From: a bacterium
Lineage (GTDB): Bacteria > Sumerlaeota > Sumerlaeia > MVZB01
Direction of reading: 5' to 3'
Assembly: GCA_021372575.1 (NCBI GenBank)
Contig: JAJFUE010000005.1
Span: 1 to 40,324 of the forward strand
Length of the DNA: 40,324 nucleotides
Shown: one piece after another, positions 1 to 10,127 of the stretch
Position numbering within the stretch: position 1 is the first letter of the stretch
Layout of the letters: every line of letters begins with the position of its first letter
The notes under the pieces: model-generated
Seen by the model: only the letters and a program-made list of their open reading frames with translations
The model's database searches: none
Told to the model about the DNA's origin: nothing
Position numbers and translations under genes: made by a program

Positions 1-2
1 GC

Positions 3-56
3 TCCGGCAATCTGCTTGATTCCCTCCGCGCCGATCTCCTGACCTCCCCGCCATAA
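3..56 (+). CDS. C-terminal end of an upstream gene (partial, unidentified)
   Basis: Of the three forward frames entering from the left edge, this one stays open longest and ends with TAA at 54-56; the other two stop at positions 16-18 and 40-42. It encodes only about 17 residues (ending LRADLLTSPP), too little to recognise a family. It is listed as the probable last codons of a gene that lies mostly outside the window. Confidence 0.3.
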   Translation, partial: SGNLLDSLRADLLTSPP

Positions 57-58
57 TC

Positions 59-99
59 GAGGTAATACCTCGCCCCGGCACCGCCGCCGGTAATACCTC
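59..99. repeat. Direct repeat GGTAATACCTC (two copies)
   Basis: The 11-mer GGTAATACCTC occurs at 61-71 and again at 89-99. The first copy sits inside a small palindrome, GAGGT-AAT-ACCTC (59-71), just after the stop codon of the partial upstream gene. Its function is unknown; it could be part of an operator or a weak terminator. Confidence 0.35.
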
Positions 100-189
100 A
101 CCCCCATTGAAGCGTTCCACACTTCCCCCCCTCCGCCGAAACGGCCCGCCCGTTTTCGCGCCACTTTCGCATGTACACCCATGTGGAGT

Positions 190-296
190 GCGGCAGCTTG
201 CTGCCGCTTAGACCCAGGGGAGCTTGCTCCCCGTTCGCACACCAGCCAGTCACGGGCAAGCAAGCTTGCCCGGACAAAGCGGCAGCAAGTTGCCGC
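190..296. repeat. Array of four perfect or near-perfect hairpins with GC-TT-GC / GC-AA-GC cores
   Basis: Four palindromes follow one another: 190-207 (stem GCGGCAGC, loop TT), 217-232 (stem GGGGAGC, loop TT), 253-272 (stem CGGGCAAGC, loop AA) and 279-296 (stem GCGGCAGC, loop AA, one G-T pair). Each is built around AGCTTGCT or its complement. The first two have TT loops and the last two AA loops, so the whole array is roughly an inverted repeat of itself and could fold into a cruciform. No gene covers it. It most resembles the short palindromic intergenic repeats (REP-like) of many bacterial genomes. Confidence 0.75.
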
Positions 297-385
297 AGTC
301 CAAATAATGTTGCCGAGCCCTGCGCTATCACCGGAAATTTCGGGGATGTTCGACCAATTAAGAAATAAGGTCGCTTCGAGTAATC

Positions 386-404
386 CCAGGCCCTTCGGGC
401 CTGG
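386..404 (+). terminator. GC-rich hairpin followed by TTTGTTT (possible intrinsic terminator)
   Basis: The stem CCAGGCCC/GGGCCTGG closes on TTC and is followed at once by TTTGTTT (405-411). The shape is that of a Rho-independent terminator on the plus strand. No gene ends close upstream, so it may equally be one more intergenic palindrome. Confidence 0.45.
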
Positions 405-454
405 TTTGTTTCGAAATCATTTGGAACCAGCTCGAATTTGGAATTTTGCAGCAG

Positions 455-471
455 CACGAGCACGAGCACGA
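455..471. repeat. CACGAG hexanucleotide repeat
   Basis: CACGAG is repeated nearly three times. The same hexamer reappears next to GATTAC repeats at 6760-6799 and 24301-24327, and as its complement at 34655-34680, always between genes. Confidence 0.6.
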
Positions 472-511
472 AGATTCCGACTGAAGGCGGGACTCCCGAA
501 CCGATTGTGAT

Positions 512-532
512 GCCGGTTTTGGCAAAACCGGC
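512..532. repeat. Perfect hairpin GCCGGTTTT-GGC-AAAACCGGC
   Basis: A 9-bp perfect stem with a three-base loop is followed by CTACCTTTTGTTTG. It lies in the non-coding stretch upstream of the pyruvate phosphate dikinase gene. The stretch 57-697 otherwise shows no credible gene; its short open frames are low-complexity readings of the repeats. Confidence 0.55.
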
Positions 533-682
533 CTACCTTTTGTTTGACTTTCCTTCGTGAATGGCGAGAATACCGCGGTGTGTGTACGCGGAGACTTGGC
601 GCACTGGACCGGGGTATGACCGGCGCTGGAGGCGCTGGTTGGCCCACGAGGCACTCAAAAACTCATCATTTCATAGCTGACT

Positions 683-687
683 GGAGG
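683..687 (+). promoter_or_regulatory. Ribosome binding site that fixes the ppdK start
   Basis: GGAGG lies 10 nt before the ATG at 698 but only one base before the in-frame TTG at 689. This favours ATG 698 over the longer TTG-started frame. Confidence 0.75.
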
Positions 688-697
688 TTTGATTCCG

Positions 698-3586
<2,889 letters not shown>

Positions 3587-3605
3587 GCTAACGCCTTGTA
3601 AGTGC

Positions 3606-3638
3606 AAGCGGCTGAACTCCGTGTGGGTTCAGCCGCTT
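3606..3638 (+). terminator. Intrinsic terminator after ppdK
   Basis: A perfect 12-bp stem AAGCGGCTGAAC/GTTCAGCCGCTT closes a 9-base loop 20 bases after the ppdK stop codon. The following T run is short (TT, then TGCATTTG). Confidence 0.75.
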
Positions 3639-3680
3639 TGCATTTGGGGATGGGCGCGGATGGGACTTAATGGAATCGGG

Positions 3681-3709
3681 TTGACATCTTTGGCTTGATT
3701 CCATACTCT
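3681..3709 (+). promoter_or_regulatory. Possible sigma-70 type promoter for the C1 peptidase gene
   Basis: A perfect TTGACA (3681-3686) is followed after 17 bases by TACTCT (3704-3709), a weak -10 match. It lies 85 bp before the ATG of the next gene and after the ppdK terminator, so its position is sensible. Only the -35 half is convincing. Confidence 0.35.
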
Positions 3710-3793
3710 TCGATAAGAATTTCATTTATTCAACAAACCGCGCGGTAGGCGACGATCATTTTCGTGCAGCATTCCATCCCAAGGTGAAGAACC

Positions 3794-6655
3794 ATGATGT
3801 CTTGGAAATCACTTCGCATTCTGTTGGCAGCTTTGATTTTCGCGACGTTAAGCATGGGCATGGATGCCCGGGCCGGCTCGGACCTGACTTGGGTCGAGCC
3901 GAAGGCCGGGACGGATCTGGTCAAGCTCAAGGGGGCGATCGAGGCCGGCGGGGGAAAGGTCCTGACGCTGGCGCCCGAGGGGAGGCTGCTGGTGCGGTAT
4001 CCGGCGGGCGCCCAATTGGCGTCGGTTCCCGGCGTGGCCTCGGCTCAGCCGATGGCCGCGGCGGCCATCGAGGCCCAGCCGGCCGGCCGCGGCCTCGGAG
4101 CGCGCAAGCCGACGCCGGAGTCCGAAGCCAAGCTCGGCGCCAAGCGCGTGGCGAGCGTCGCGCCCAACACGCTCAGCACGGACCGCGCGGCGCTGCAGGG
4201 CGAGGCGACGCTGGCATCAAGCGTCGATAACTCGCTGTCGATTTACTTCCCGCCCATCCGCTCGCAGGGCGGCCAGGGTTCGTGCGTGGCGTGGGCGTCG
4301 GCCTACTATTACAACACGTTTACCCAGGCGTCCGACGAAGGTCAGACGGCGTCGTCCGGCAACAACGACGTGATCTGCAGCCCGGCGTTTGTGTATAACC
4401 TCACCAACGGCGGCTACGATAACGGGTTGATCATGACCGACGGCCTGTATCTGATCGGTCTGTCCGGGTCCTGCACGTGGACGATGATGCCTTACAACCA
4501 GACGGACTACCTGACGTGGCCGACCGAGGCGGCGTGGGTCGATGCGCTCAAGCGGCGCACGTCGGATGTGAACGAGATCGGCGACTGGTATGACGGCTGC
4601 ACGGACGCGGACATCCTCGCGATCAAGCAGCATCTGGCCAACGGCAACATCGCCATCACGGGGACGGACATCTTCGACAACATGTATTATTCGTACCCGT
4701 CCAACACGGTTGGCGTGAACAACGGCGTCCTGTTCGCCAACAGCGCGACGTATGTGGGCGGCCATGCGATGACGGTCGTCGGCTACGATGACAACAAGTC
4801 GTATTTCGACGGCACGACGACGAAATACGGCGCGTTCCTCATCGCCAATTCGTGGGGCAACGACTGGGGGACCTACAACTCGGCCGGCACGAGCCTCGGG
4901 TTCATGTGGGTCGCTTACGATTACTTCAAGCTGGGGCACAACGGCTCATACGAGGTGTTCGGCTCGGCGTATTTCAGCAACGACCGCGACAACTACCGGA
5001 GCAAGCTGTATGCCACCGCGGGGGTGAATCACACCAACCGCGGCTACCTCGCCCTGAACGCCGGCGTGGGGCCGGTTGCCACGCCGTTGTGGATGTCGGA
5101 CTACCCGCTCCTGTTCTCGGGCGGCACGGCGACGTCGATCAACGATACGAAGCGGGTCGTAGTCGATATGAACGACGCGATCGAGTCGATCGCCTGGCCC
5201 AATGTCAATTTGTTTGTCGAGACGTATCTGTCGAGCAGCGCGACGAACTATGGCAGCGTCAGCGGCGCGACGTTCTATCATGACTTCGACCACAACGGGA
5301 CGTATGAGCAGGTCGCGGCGACGAACACGCCGTTGACGCTCACGCCGGGGAATTATTCTGACGCCACGGCGCAGTTTGTGTGGTGCGACGGCTCGCTCAA
5401 CAAATTCGCGTGGAGCGCGATCGGGTCGCCGCAGGCGTATCAGCCGTTCACGGCGACGATCACGGCTCAGGACGCGCTCAACCGGGCGGTGACGGGATTC
5501 ACCGGGACGGGGACCGTGCGCGGTTGCGTCGATACGACGACGACGGTCGGTACGGGAACCTACGCCTACAAGCTGCCGCTGGACACGTATTGGAAGGCGG
5601 CGCGCACGCAGAGCATTTACCTGCACAGCGAGCTGGGCGGGGCGGCGACGTGGACGGGACTGCTTCTCGACGTGACGACGATTCCGACGCAGAAGCTGAA
5701 CAACTTCACGATCCGGATCAAGCACACGCAGCAGGCCTACGTCTGGACGCCGGTCTGGGAGGACGGCTGGACGACGGTGTGCCAGCAGGATCGCTGGATC
5801 AACTCGACGGGGTGGGCGTATTTCAAATTCGACAGGCCGTTCGTCTATAACGGCACCGACAACATCATCATCGATTTCTCGTTCTGGAACACCTCGTACA
5901 CGGATGACGCCCTCGTCAACAACACCACCACGAGCGATTATCGCAGCCTGTTCAAGGGGAGCGACACGCTGGGCAACCCGCTGACATGGACGGGATGGAC
6001 GGGCAATCCGGCGACGGCGCAATCGGTTCCGAACATCAAGCTTGTGAACAGCCGCTCGATTTCGATGACGCCGGGCACGACGGGCAATTTCACGGCGGGC
6101 GTCTGGAGCGGTTCGGTCACGGTCAACGAGTCGGTCAATTCGATGTACCTGGAGATCGACGACGGGGCCGGCCATGTGGGCCGGTCGAACCTCTTTAACG
6201 TCGCGCCGGGCAGCCCGACCGGATCGCTGACGGTGACGATCAATCCGCCGGCGGCGGTATCGGCCGGCGCGATGTGGCGGCGCGTGGGCCAATCGACGTG
6301 GCGCGCGAGCGGTTCAACCGAGAGCGGCATCGCTGCGGGCGGCTATACGGTCGAATTCAAGCAGACGCCGGGCTGGAACACGGCCGCCTCGGCACCGGTG
6401 ACGGTCACGTCGGGGGGCAGCGCATCGGCCTCGGGGACCTACACGCAGATGTCGGTGGTGTGGATCGATTTCGGATTCGGAGGGACCGAATACGGAACGC
6501 AAACCGATCCGTATTGCCTGCTCGATCATGGGATCAATGCCGTGACCTCCGGCGGATTGATTTATTTGAAGCCCGGAACGAGCAGTCAGACATTGAGGAT
6601 CACCAAGCCGCTGCGGCTTGAGTCGGTCGGCGGGACGGCCACGATCGGGCGATAA
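3794..6655 (+). CDS. Secreted papain-like (C1) cysteine peptidase with C-terminal modules
   Basis: Exported protease, 953 residues. A signal peptide with a hydrophobic core LLAALIFATLSM is followed by a propeptide-like region. The C1A domain shows the oxyanion Gln and catalytic Cys in GGQGSCVAWASAYYYN (Cys164), the catalytic His in YVGGHAMTVVGYDD (His324) and the Asn in LIANSWGNDWG (Asn352). After about residue 390 come beta-rich modules. One near 810-890 has the pattern GSLTVTINPP...GAMWRR...GGYTVEF...VTVTSGG..SGTY, and the last 65 residues read VWIDFGFGGTEYGTQTDPY...TLRITKPLRLESVGGTATIG, resembling the first rungs of a beta-helix. The start has AAGGTGAAG upstream; ATG 3797 is an equal alternative. 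Family is certain, target unknown. Confidence 0.9.
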   Translation: MMSWKSLRILLAALIFATLSMGMDARAGSDLTWVEPKAGTDLVKLKGAIEAGGGKVLTLAPEGRLLVRYPAGAQLASVPGVASAQPMAAAAIEAQPAGRGLGARKPTPESEAKLGAKRVASVAPNTLSTDRAALQGEATLASSVDNSLSIYFPPIRSQGGQGSCVAWASAYYYNTFTQASDEGQTASSGNNDVICSPAFVYNLTNGGYDNGLIMTDGLYLIGLSGSCTWTMMPYNQTDYLTWPTEAAWVDALKRRTSDVNEIGDWYDGCTDADILAIKQHLANGNIAITGTDIFDNMYYSYPSNTVGVNNGVLFANSATYVGGHAMTVVGYDDNKSYFDGTTTKYGAFLIANSWGNDWGTYNSAGTSLGFMWVAYDYFKLGHNGSYEVFGSAYFSNDRDNYRSKLYATAGVNHTNRGYLALNAGVGPVATPLWMSDYPLLFSGGTATSINDTKRVVVDMNDAIESIAWPNVNLFVETYLSSSATNYGSVSGATFYHDFDHNGTYEQVAATNTPLTLTPGNYSDATAQFVWCDGSLNKFAWSAIGSPQAYQPFTATITAQDALNRAVTGFTGTGTVRGCVDTTTTVGTGTYAYKLPLDTYWKAARTQSIYLHSELGGAATWTGLLLDVTTIPTQKLNNFTIRIKHTQQAYVWTPVWEDGWTTVCQQDRWINSTGWAYFKFDRPFVYNGTDNIIIDFSFWNTSYTDDALVNNTTTSDYRSLFKGSDTLGNPLTWTGWTGNPATAQSVPNIKLVNSRSISMTPGTTGNFTAGVWSGSVTVNESVNSMYLEIDDGAGHVGRSNLFNVAPGSPTGSLTVTINPPAAVSAGAMWRRVGQSTWRASGSTESGIAAGGYTVEFKQTPGWNTAASAPVTVTSGGSASASGTYTQMSVVWIDFGFGGTEYGTQTDPYCLLDHGINAVTSGGLIYLKPGTSSQTLRITKPLRLESVGGTATIGR

Positions 6656-6681
6656 ACGCGGAGAATTCGAGATGAAAAGAA

Positions 6682-6713
6682 AAATGGCCGGACCTGCATG
6701 GGTTCGGCCATTT
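6682..6713. terminator. Bidirectional hairpin terminator between convergent genes
   Basis: AAATGGCCGGACC pairs with GGTTCGGCCATTT around a 6-base loop, with one G-T pair. An A-rich run precedes it and a T-rich run follows, so it can serve both the plus-strand peptidase gene and the minus-strand cdsA transcript. Confidence 0.75.
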
Positions 6714-6730
6714 CTTCATAAGAGCGAGTG

Positions 6731-6822
6731 GATCTCATCCGCCGTTTTGGTTATTGGATCGATTACGATTACGATTACGATTACGAGCACGAGCACGACG
6801 GAAAACATTCGTCAGGGGCCTA
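6731..6822. repeat. Dispersed intergenic element with GATTAC/GAGCAC repeats, copy 1
   Basis: The element runs from GATCTCATCCGCCGTTTTGG through TTATTGGATC, four GATTAC units and two GAGCAC units to ATTCGTCAGGGGCCTA, ending exactly at the cdsA stop codon. A second copy at 24271-24352 shares nearly every block and also ends at the stop codon of a minus-strand gene, there unrelated to cdsA. Confidence 0.8.
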
Positions 6823-7656
6823 GAACAAACTGAAATCACGGAACAGTTTCAAGTAGGCGTAAAAGACGATCGTCGTGAACAGGAGGCTGTCGATGATGTC
6901 GAGCATGCCGCCGTGGCCGGTGAAGGTTTGGCCGGAGTCCTTGACGCCGATGCCGCGTTTCAGGCGGCTTTCGGCGAGGTCCCCCCACGGGGCCACGAGG
7001 CTGAAAATCAGCGACAGGGCGATCACTGCAGGCCAGCTGAAGATGCGGTCGATGTTGTTCCAGAAAAGTTTCATCAGGACCGCGACGCCGATGGTCATCG
7101 CGACGCCGCCGGCCATGCCTTCCCATGTCTTGCCGGGGCTGATGCCGGGGCACATCTTGTGCCGGCCGAACATGCGGCCGATGAAGTAGGCGCCGGTGTC
7201 GGACGACCACGTCACGAGCACAAGGAAGATGATGTAGTGCTCGGAGCTGTCGGCGCCGCGGACGCGGAAGGTTTGCCAGATGGCCATCAGCAGCGACAGC
7301 GGCAGCGCCACGTAAATGAGTGACGCCAGCGAGCGCGAAACGAGGTCACCGGGGTTGGCGTCCTGCGTGAACGTGATGATTCCGAGGCCCAGGACGGCGG
7401 CCATGCCGATGACGATGAACATGTATTCATAATGCAGGAAATAGGCGGTGACGAGCATGGCCACCGCCGAAGCCAGCGTGAGCCAGATGAGCCACTTCGG
7501 GGGTTTTTCGCGGCCGAGGTAGATAAACTCGTGCACGCCCATCAGCGCGCCGAACGCGAGCAGGAGGATCATGAGAAACTGCATGTGCGGCGCGAAGAGC
7601 GCGACGAAGAACAGGATGAAGAAGACAACGCCGGAAAGTAGTCGCATCGACAACAT
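6820..7656 (-). CDS. cdsA: Phosphatidate cytidylyltransferase
   Basis: Integral membrane enzyme that makes CDP-diacylglycerol from phosphatidic acid and CTP, the branch point of phospholipid synthesis. The 278-residue protein has about seven or eight hydrophobic segments and the C-terminal family signature SRLKRGIGVKDSG...GHGGMLDIIDSLLF. The usual Asp-Arg of the signature (GHGG-x-x-D-R-x-D) is Asp-Ile here, a notable substitution. SSDTGAYFIGRMFGRHK and ISPGKTWEG are also typical. It lies six bases downstream of uppS on the same strand, the classic uppS-cdsA order, so the two are surely cotranscribed. ATG 7656 is used; an internal ATG three codons later is possible. Confidence 0.95.
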   Translation of the reverse strand: MLSMRLLSGVVFFILFFVALFAPHMQFLMILLLAFGALMGVHEFIYLGREKPPKWLIWLTLASAVAMLVTAYFLHYEYMFIVIGMAAVLGLGIITFTQDANPGDLVSRSLASLIYVALPLSLLMAIWQTFRVRGADSSEHYIIFLVLVTWSSDTGAYFIGRMFGRHKMCPGISPGKTWEGMAGGVAMTIGVAVLMKLFWNNIDRIFSWPAVIALSLIFSLVAPWGDLAESRLKRGIGVKDSGQTFTGHGGMLDIIDSLLFTTIVFYAYLKLFRDFSLF

Positions 7657-7662
7657 GGGCGA

Positions 7663-8469
7663 TCAACCTCGCGGGGCGGTGGATTGGCCGACGCCGCCGT
7701 AACGGCGTTCGCGGCGCTGGTAGTCGGCAAGCGCTTCGAGCAGTTGCCGGCGGCGGAAGTCGGGCCATAGCACGGGCGTCACGAAAATCACGGCGTAGGC
7801 GATCTGCCAGAGCAGGAAATTGGTCACGCGCATTTCGCCTCTGGTGCGCACGAGGAGGTCGGGGTCGGGCAGGCCGGCCGTGTCGAGCACGGCGTCGATC
7901 GCCGCCTCGTTGATCTGCGCCGGATCGGGATGCTGCGCGACGAGCTTGCGCGCGGCGCGGACGAGTTCGTCGCGGCCGCCGTAGCTGAGCGACAGGACCA
8001 GCTTCATGCCGGTGTTGTTCGCGGTCAGACGCATCGTTTCGTCGAGCGCGGCGCGGGCGCCGTTGGGGAGATCGTCGAGGCTGCCGATCGCGAGCAGGCG
8101 GATGTTGTTGTCCATCAGCTCGTCGCGCTCGGCGATGAGGAACCGGCGGAGGAGCTCCATGAGCGCGGCGATCTCGGCCTTGGGGCGGCGCCAGTTTTCC
8201 TTGCTGAACGCGTAAAGGGTGAGGACCTGGAGGCGCAGCTGCGCGCAGGTGCGGGTGGCCTCGCGGACCGAATCGATGCCGGCCTCGTGGCCGCGGATGC
8301 GGTCCAGGTAGCCGCGCTGGCGCGCCCAGCGGCCGTTGCCGTCCATGATGATGGCGACGTGCGCGGGCAGGCGCCCGGGATCGAGCTGCGCGAGCAGTTG
8401 GCGCTCGTCGGCGCTCCAGTCGCGCGACGCCTCCGGCCACCAAGCCTGGGGTGTGATGGGTTCGGACAT
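7663..8469 (-). CDS. uppS: Isoprenyl transferase (undecaprenyl diphosphate synthase family)
   Basis: Cis-prenyltransferase that extends farnesyl diphosphate with isopentenyl diphosphate to make the lipid carrier for cell wall synthesis. The 268-residue protein has the substrate loop HVAIIMDGNGRWARQRG with the metal-binding Asp, LTLYAFSKENWRRP, and the C-terminal RTRGEMRVTNFLLWQ. The AYAE motif usual in bacteria, whose Glu binds Mg, reads AYAV here (codon 7789-7791), followed by VLWPDF. Start: ATG 8469 follows GAGAGGATTG, and MSEPITPQAWW is a reasonable N-terminus; the frame is open further upstream to 8802 but that part is low-complexity and overlaps cutA. It is the first gene of the uppS-cdsA pair. 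Confidence 0.95.
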   Translation of the reverse strand: MSEPITPQAWWPEASRDWSADERQLLAQLDPGRLPAHVAIIMDGNGRWARQRGYLDRIRGHEAGIDSVREATRTCAQLRLQVLTLYAFSKENWRRPKAEIAALMELLRRFLIAERDELMDNNIRLLAIGSLDDLPNGARAALDETMRLTANNTGMKLVLSLSYGGRDELVRAARKLVAQHPDPAQINEAAIDAVLDTAGLPDPDLLVRTRGEMRVTNFLLWQIAYAVIFVTPVLWPDFRRRQLLEALADYQRRERRYGGVGQSTAPRG

Positions 8470-8505
8470 CGTGAACAATCCTCTCGGGCCATTGTGCCGA
8501 TGGGC

Positions 8506-8540
8506 GATGAAAGATGAAAGATGAAAGATGAAAGATGAAA
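8506..8540. repeat. Five tandem copies of GATGAAA
   Basis: GATGAAA is repeated five times without error, followed by a short CCGATCCGA duplication (8548-8569). It lies between cutA and uppS, just upstream of the uppS ribosome binding site on the minus strand, so copy number could affect uppS spacing or expression. Related GATGAAT repeats occur at 14653-14676. Confidence 0.85.
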
Positions 8541-8573
8541 GGAAAATCCGACCGATCCGACCGATCCGACGGA

Positions 8574-8900
8574 TCAATCCCCCGTCTCGGCGACCAGCCA
8601 TTTTTGATAGCGGTCGCTGATTTCGACGGCGGGGATGGCGAGGATTTCGGGGGTTTCGTAGGGGTGGTGTTCGCGGATGAATTGCTCGAGGGCGGGCCAG
8701 TGGTCGCGGCGGGTTTTGATGAGCGCCAGGTATTCCTGCGCGGTCTCGATTTTGGATTGCCAGCGGTAGGTGCTCGTCATCGGGGGGAGGACCTGCACGC
8801 ACGCGGCCAACCTGTTTTCCACGATCTGGCGCGCCAGGGCATTGGCGGCGTCGGCGTTGTCGAATGTCGTCATGACGACGATGGCATCATTCTGATTCAT
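8574..8900 (-). CDS. cutA: CutA family protein (CutA1, divalent ion tolerance)
   Basis: Small trimeric ferredoxin-like-fold protein, named for copper tolerance in Escherichia coli; its exact biochemical role is unsettled. The 108 residues match the family along their whole length: AIVVMTTFDNADAANALARQ, then NRLAACVQVLPPMTSTYRW, ALIKTRRDHWPALEQFI and HHPYETPEILAIPAVEIS. ATG 8900 follows GGGGAACAAAA, a good ribosome binding site. It lies upstream of uppS and cdsA on the same strand, separated by about 100 bp of simple repeats, so cotranscription is possible but not assured. Confidence 0.95.
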   Translation of the reverse strand: MNQNDAIVVMTTFDNADAANALARQIVENRLAACVQVLPPMTSTYRWQSKIETAQEYLALIKTRRDHWPALEQFIREHHPYETPEILAIPAVEISDRYQKWLVAETGD

Positions 8901-8987
8901 TTTTGTTCCCCATTCCTATTTTCAACGCGCTCTGATATATGGTGGTGGGATCGGACGCGGCTGGCAAGGGAAAGAAAGATCTGTGTC

Positions 8988-9071
8988 GCCCCTTCGGGGC
9001 TTTGAGAAAAAAAACACACCGCTGTCCCAGGGCTTACGCCCTGGGCTAAGTTGTATCGCCCCTGCCGGGGC
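8988..9071. repeat. Three GC-rich hairpins (intergenic repeat family)
   Basis: GCCCC-TTC-GGGGC (8988-9000), CCCAGGGC-TTAC-GCCCTGGG (9026-9045) and GCCCC-TGCC-GGGGC (9058-9071) follow one another between cutA and the divergent hydrolase gene. The outer two share TCGCCCCT...GGGGCTTTG. Related hairpins occur at 30270-30372 and 32956-33001, so this looks like a dispersed palindromic repeat. Confidence 0.7.
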
Positions 9072-9127
9072 TTTGGCTTTCGATAAATACGTATGCGAGT
9101 GAAAAGACGGGAAGGTGGGAGTTCAAC

Positions 9128-9931
9128 ATGAAGATCGTGCGGGTTCGGACTCATGACGGCGAAGTTTGCCACGGCGTTTGGGAAGCCGACGGCTCGGTGC
9201 GGCCGATCGAGGGCGACATTCTCGGCGAGTGGAAGCCGGGGACGAAGCGGCTGCCGGTGGAGGCGATCGAGCGGATCCTGGCGCCGATCGATCCGCCGAA
9301 CATCATCGCCATCGGCCTGAACTACGTGGCGCACGCGCACGAAATCCACATGAAGCTGCCGACCGCGCCGGTCGTGTTCCTGAAGGCGACGACATCGCTG
9401 ATCGGTCCCGGCGACGGGATCGTGCTGCCGCCGCAGGCCGCGGACGAGGTCGATTACGAGGCCGAGCTGGTGCTGGTGATCGGCAGGAAGGCGCGCGGCG
9501 TGGGCCAGGCCGAGGCCATGGATTATGTGCTGGGCTGGACGGCGGGCAATGACGTCAGCGCGCGGGATTGCCAGGCGCGGCTGGACCGGCAGTGGGCGCG
9601 CGCCAAGAGTTTCGACACGTTCTGCCCGCTTGGGCCGTGCATCCAGACCGAGGGCGACCCGGACAGGCTGGCCGTGCGCAGCCGCCTGAACGGCGAGGTC
9701 ATGCAGGATTCCAACACGAGCGACATGATTTTCAATTGCCACACGCTGGTCAGTTACCTGTCGCACCAGATGACGCTGCTGCCGGGGACGGTGATCATGA
9801 CCGGAACGCCGCAGGGTGTCGGCCAGACGCGCGTCCCGCCGCATTACATGAAGGACGGCGACACGATCGAAATCGAGATCGAGGGGATCGGGACGCTGCG
9901 CAATCCGGTAAGGAAGATGGCGATCTCGTGA
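9128..9931 (+). CDS. Fumarylacetoacetate hydrolase (FAH) family protein
   Basis: FAH-fold hydrolase or decarboxylase acting on a 2,4-diketo acid or related compound in catabolism; the exact substrate cannot be read from sequence. The 267-residue protein has the family core: IIAIGLNYVAHAHE, the metal site DEVDYEAELVLVIG with the conserved acidic residues, GWTAGNDVSARDCQ, the substrate region AKSFDTFCPLGP, LNGEVMQDSNTSDMIF and the end region TLLPGTVIMTGTPQGVG with DGDTIEIEIEGIG. ATG 9128 follows AAGGTGGGAG. It precedes an SSS transporter gene by about 200 bp and may belong to the same catabolic group (inference); some relatives act in L-rhamnose or L-fucose breakdown. Confidence 0.93.
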   Translation: MKIVRVRTHDGEVCHGVWEADGSVRPIEGDILGEWKPGTKRLPVEAIERILAPIDPPNIIAIGLNYVAHAHEIHMKLPTAPVVFLKATTSLIGPGDGIVLPPQAADEVDYEAELVLVIGRKARGVGQAEAMDYVLGWTAGNDVSARDCQARLDRQWARAKSFDTFCPLGPCIQTEGDPDRLAVRSRLNGEVMQDSNTSDMIFNCHTLVSYLSHQMTLLPGTVIMTGTPQGVGQTRVPPHYMKDGDTIEIEIEGIGTLRNPVRKMAIS

Positions 9932-9936
9932 GGTAG

Positions 9937-9967
9937 ATGGGAATCATGGGAATCATGGGACTTATGG
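9937..9967. repeat. Short tandem repeat ATGGGAATC
   Basis: ATGGGAATC is present twice and then degenerates to ATGGGACTT and ATGGGCC, just after the hydrolase stop codon. It is simple-sequence DNA with no visible function. The rest of 9968-10127 contains no gene or clear hairpin. Confidence 0.5.
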
Positions 9968-10127
9968 GCCCCATGCTCATTCAGGGCTCGCGCGATTTTT
10001 GAAATTTCAGTTTCAAATAGGAACGTGGTGTGGTGTATTGGCTGAGGCGATCGGCGGCAGCGGGTGCGGACCGCCGAAAAACGCCCCAAGCTGAAAAAAA
10101 ATAAATTACACCAAAGGACGGATCCTC

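Noticed and set aside
98-654. Several short open frames in the first 650 bases
   Set aside because: They are translations of hairpins and CACGAG repeats and have no ribosome binding site or family match.
8470-8802. N-terminal extension of uppS
   Set aside because: The extra part overlaps cutA in another frame, is Pro/Arg-rich and repeat-derived, and ATG 8469 has a proper ribosome binding site.
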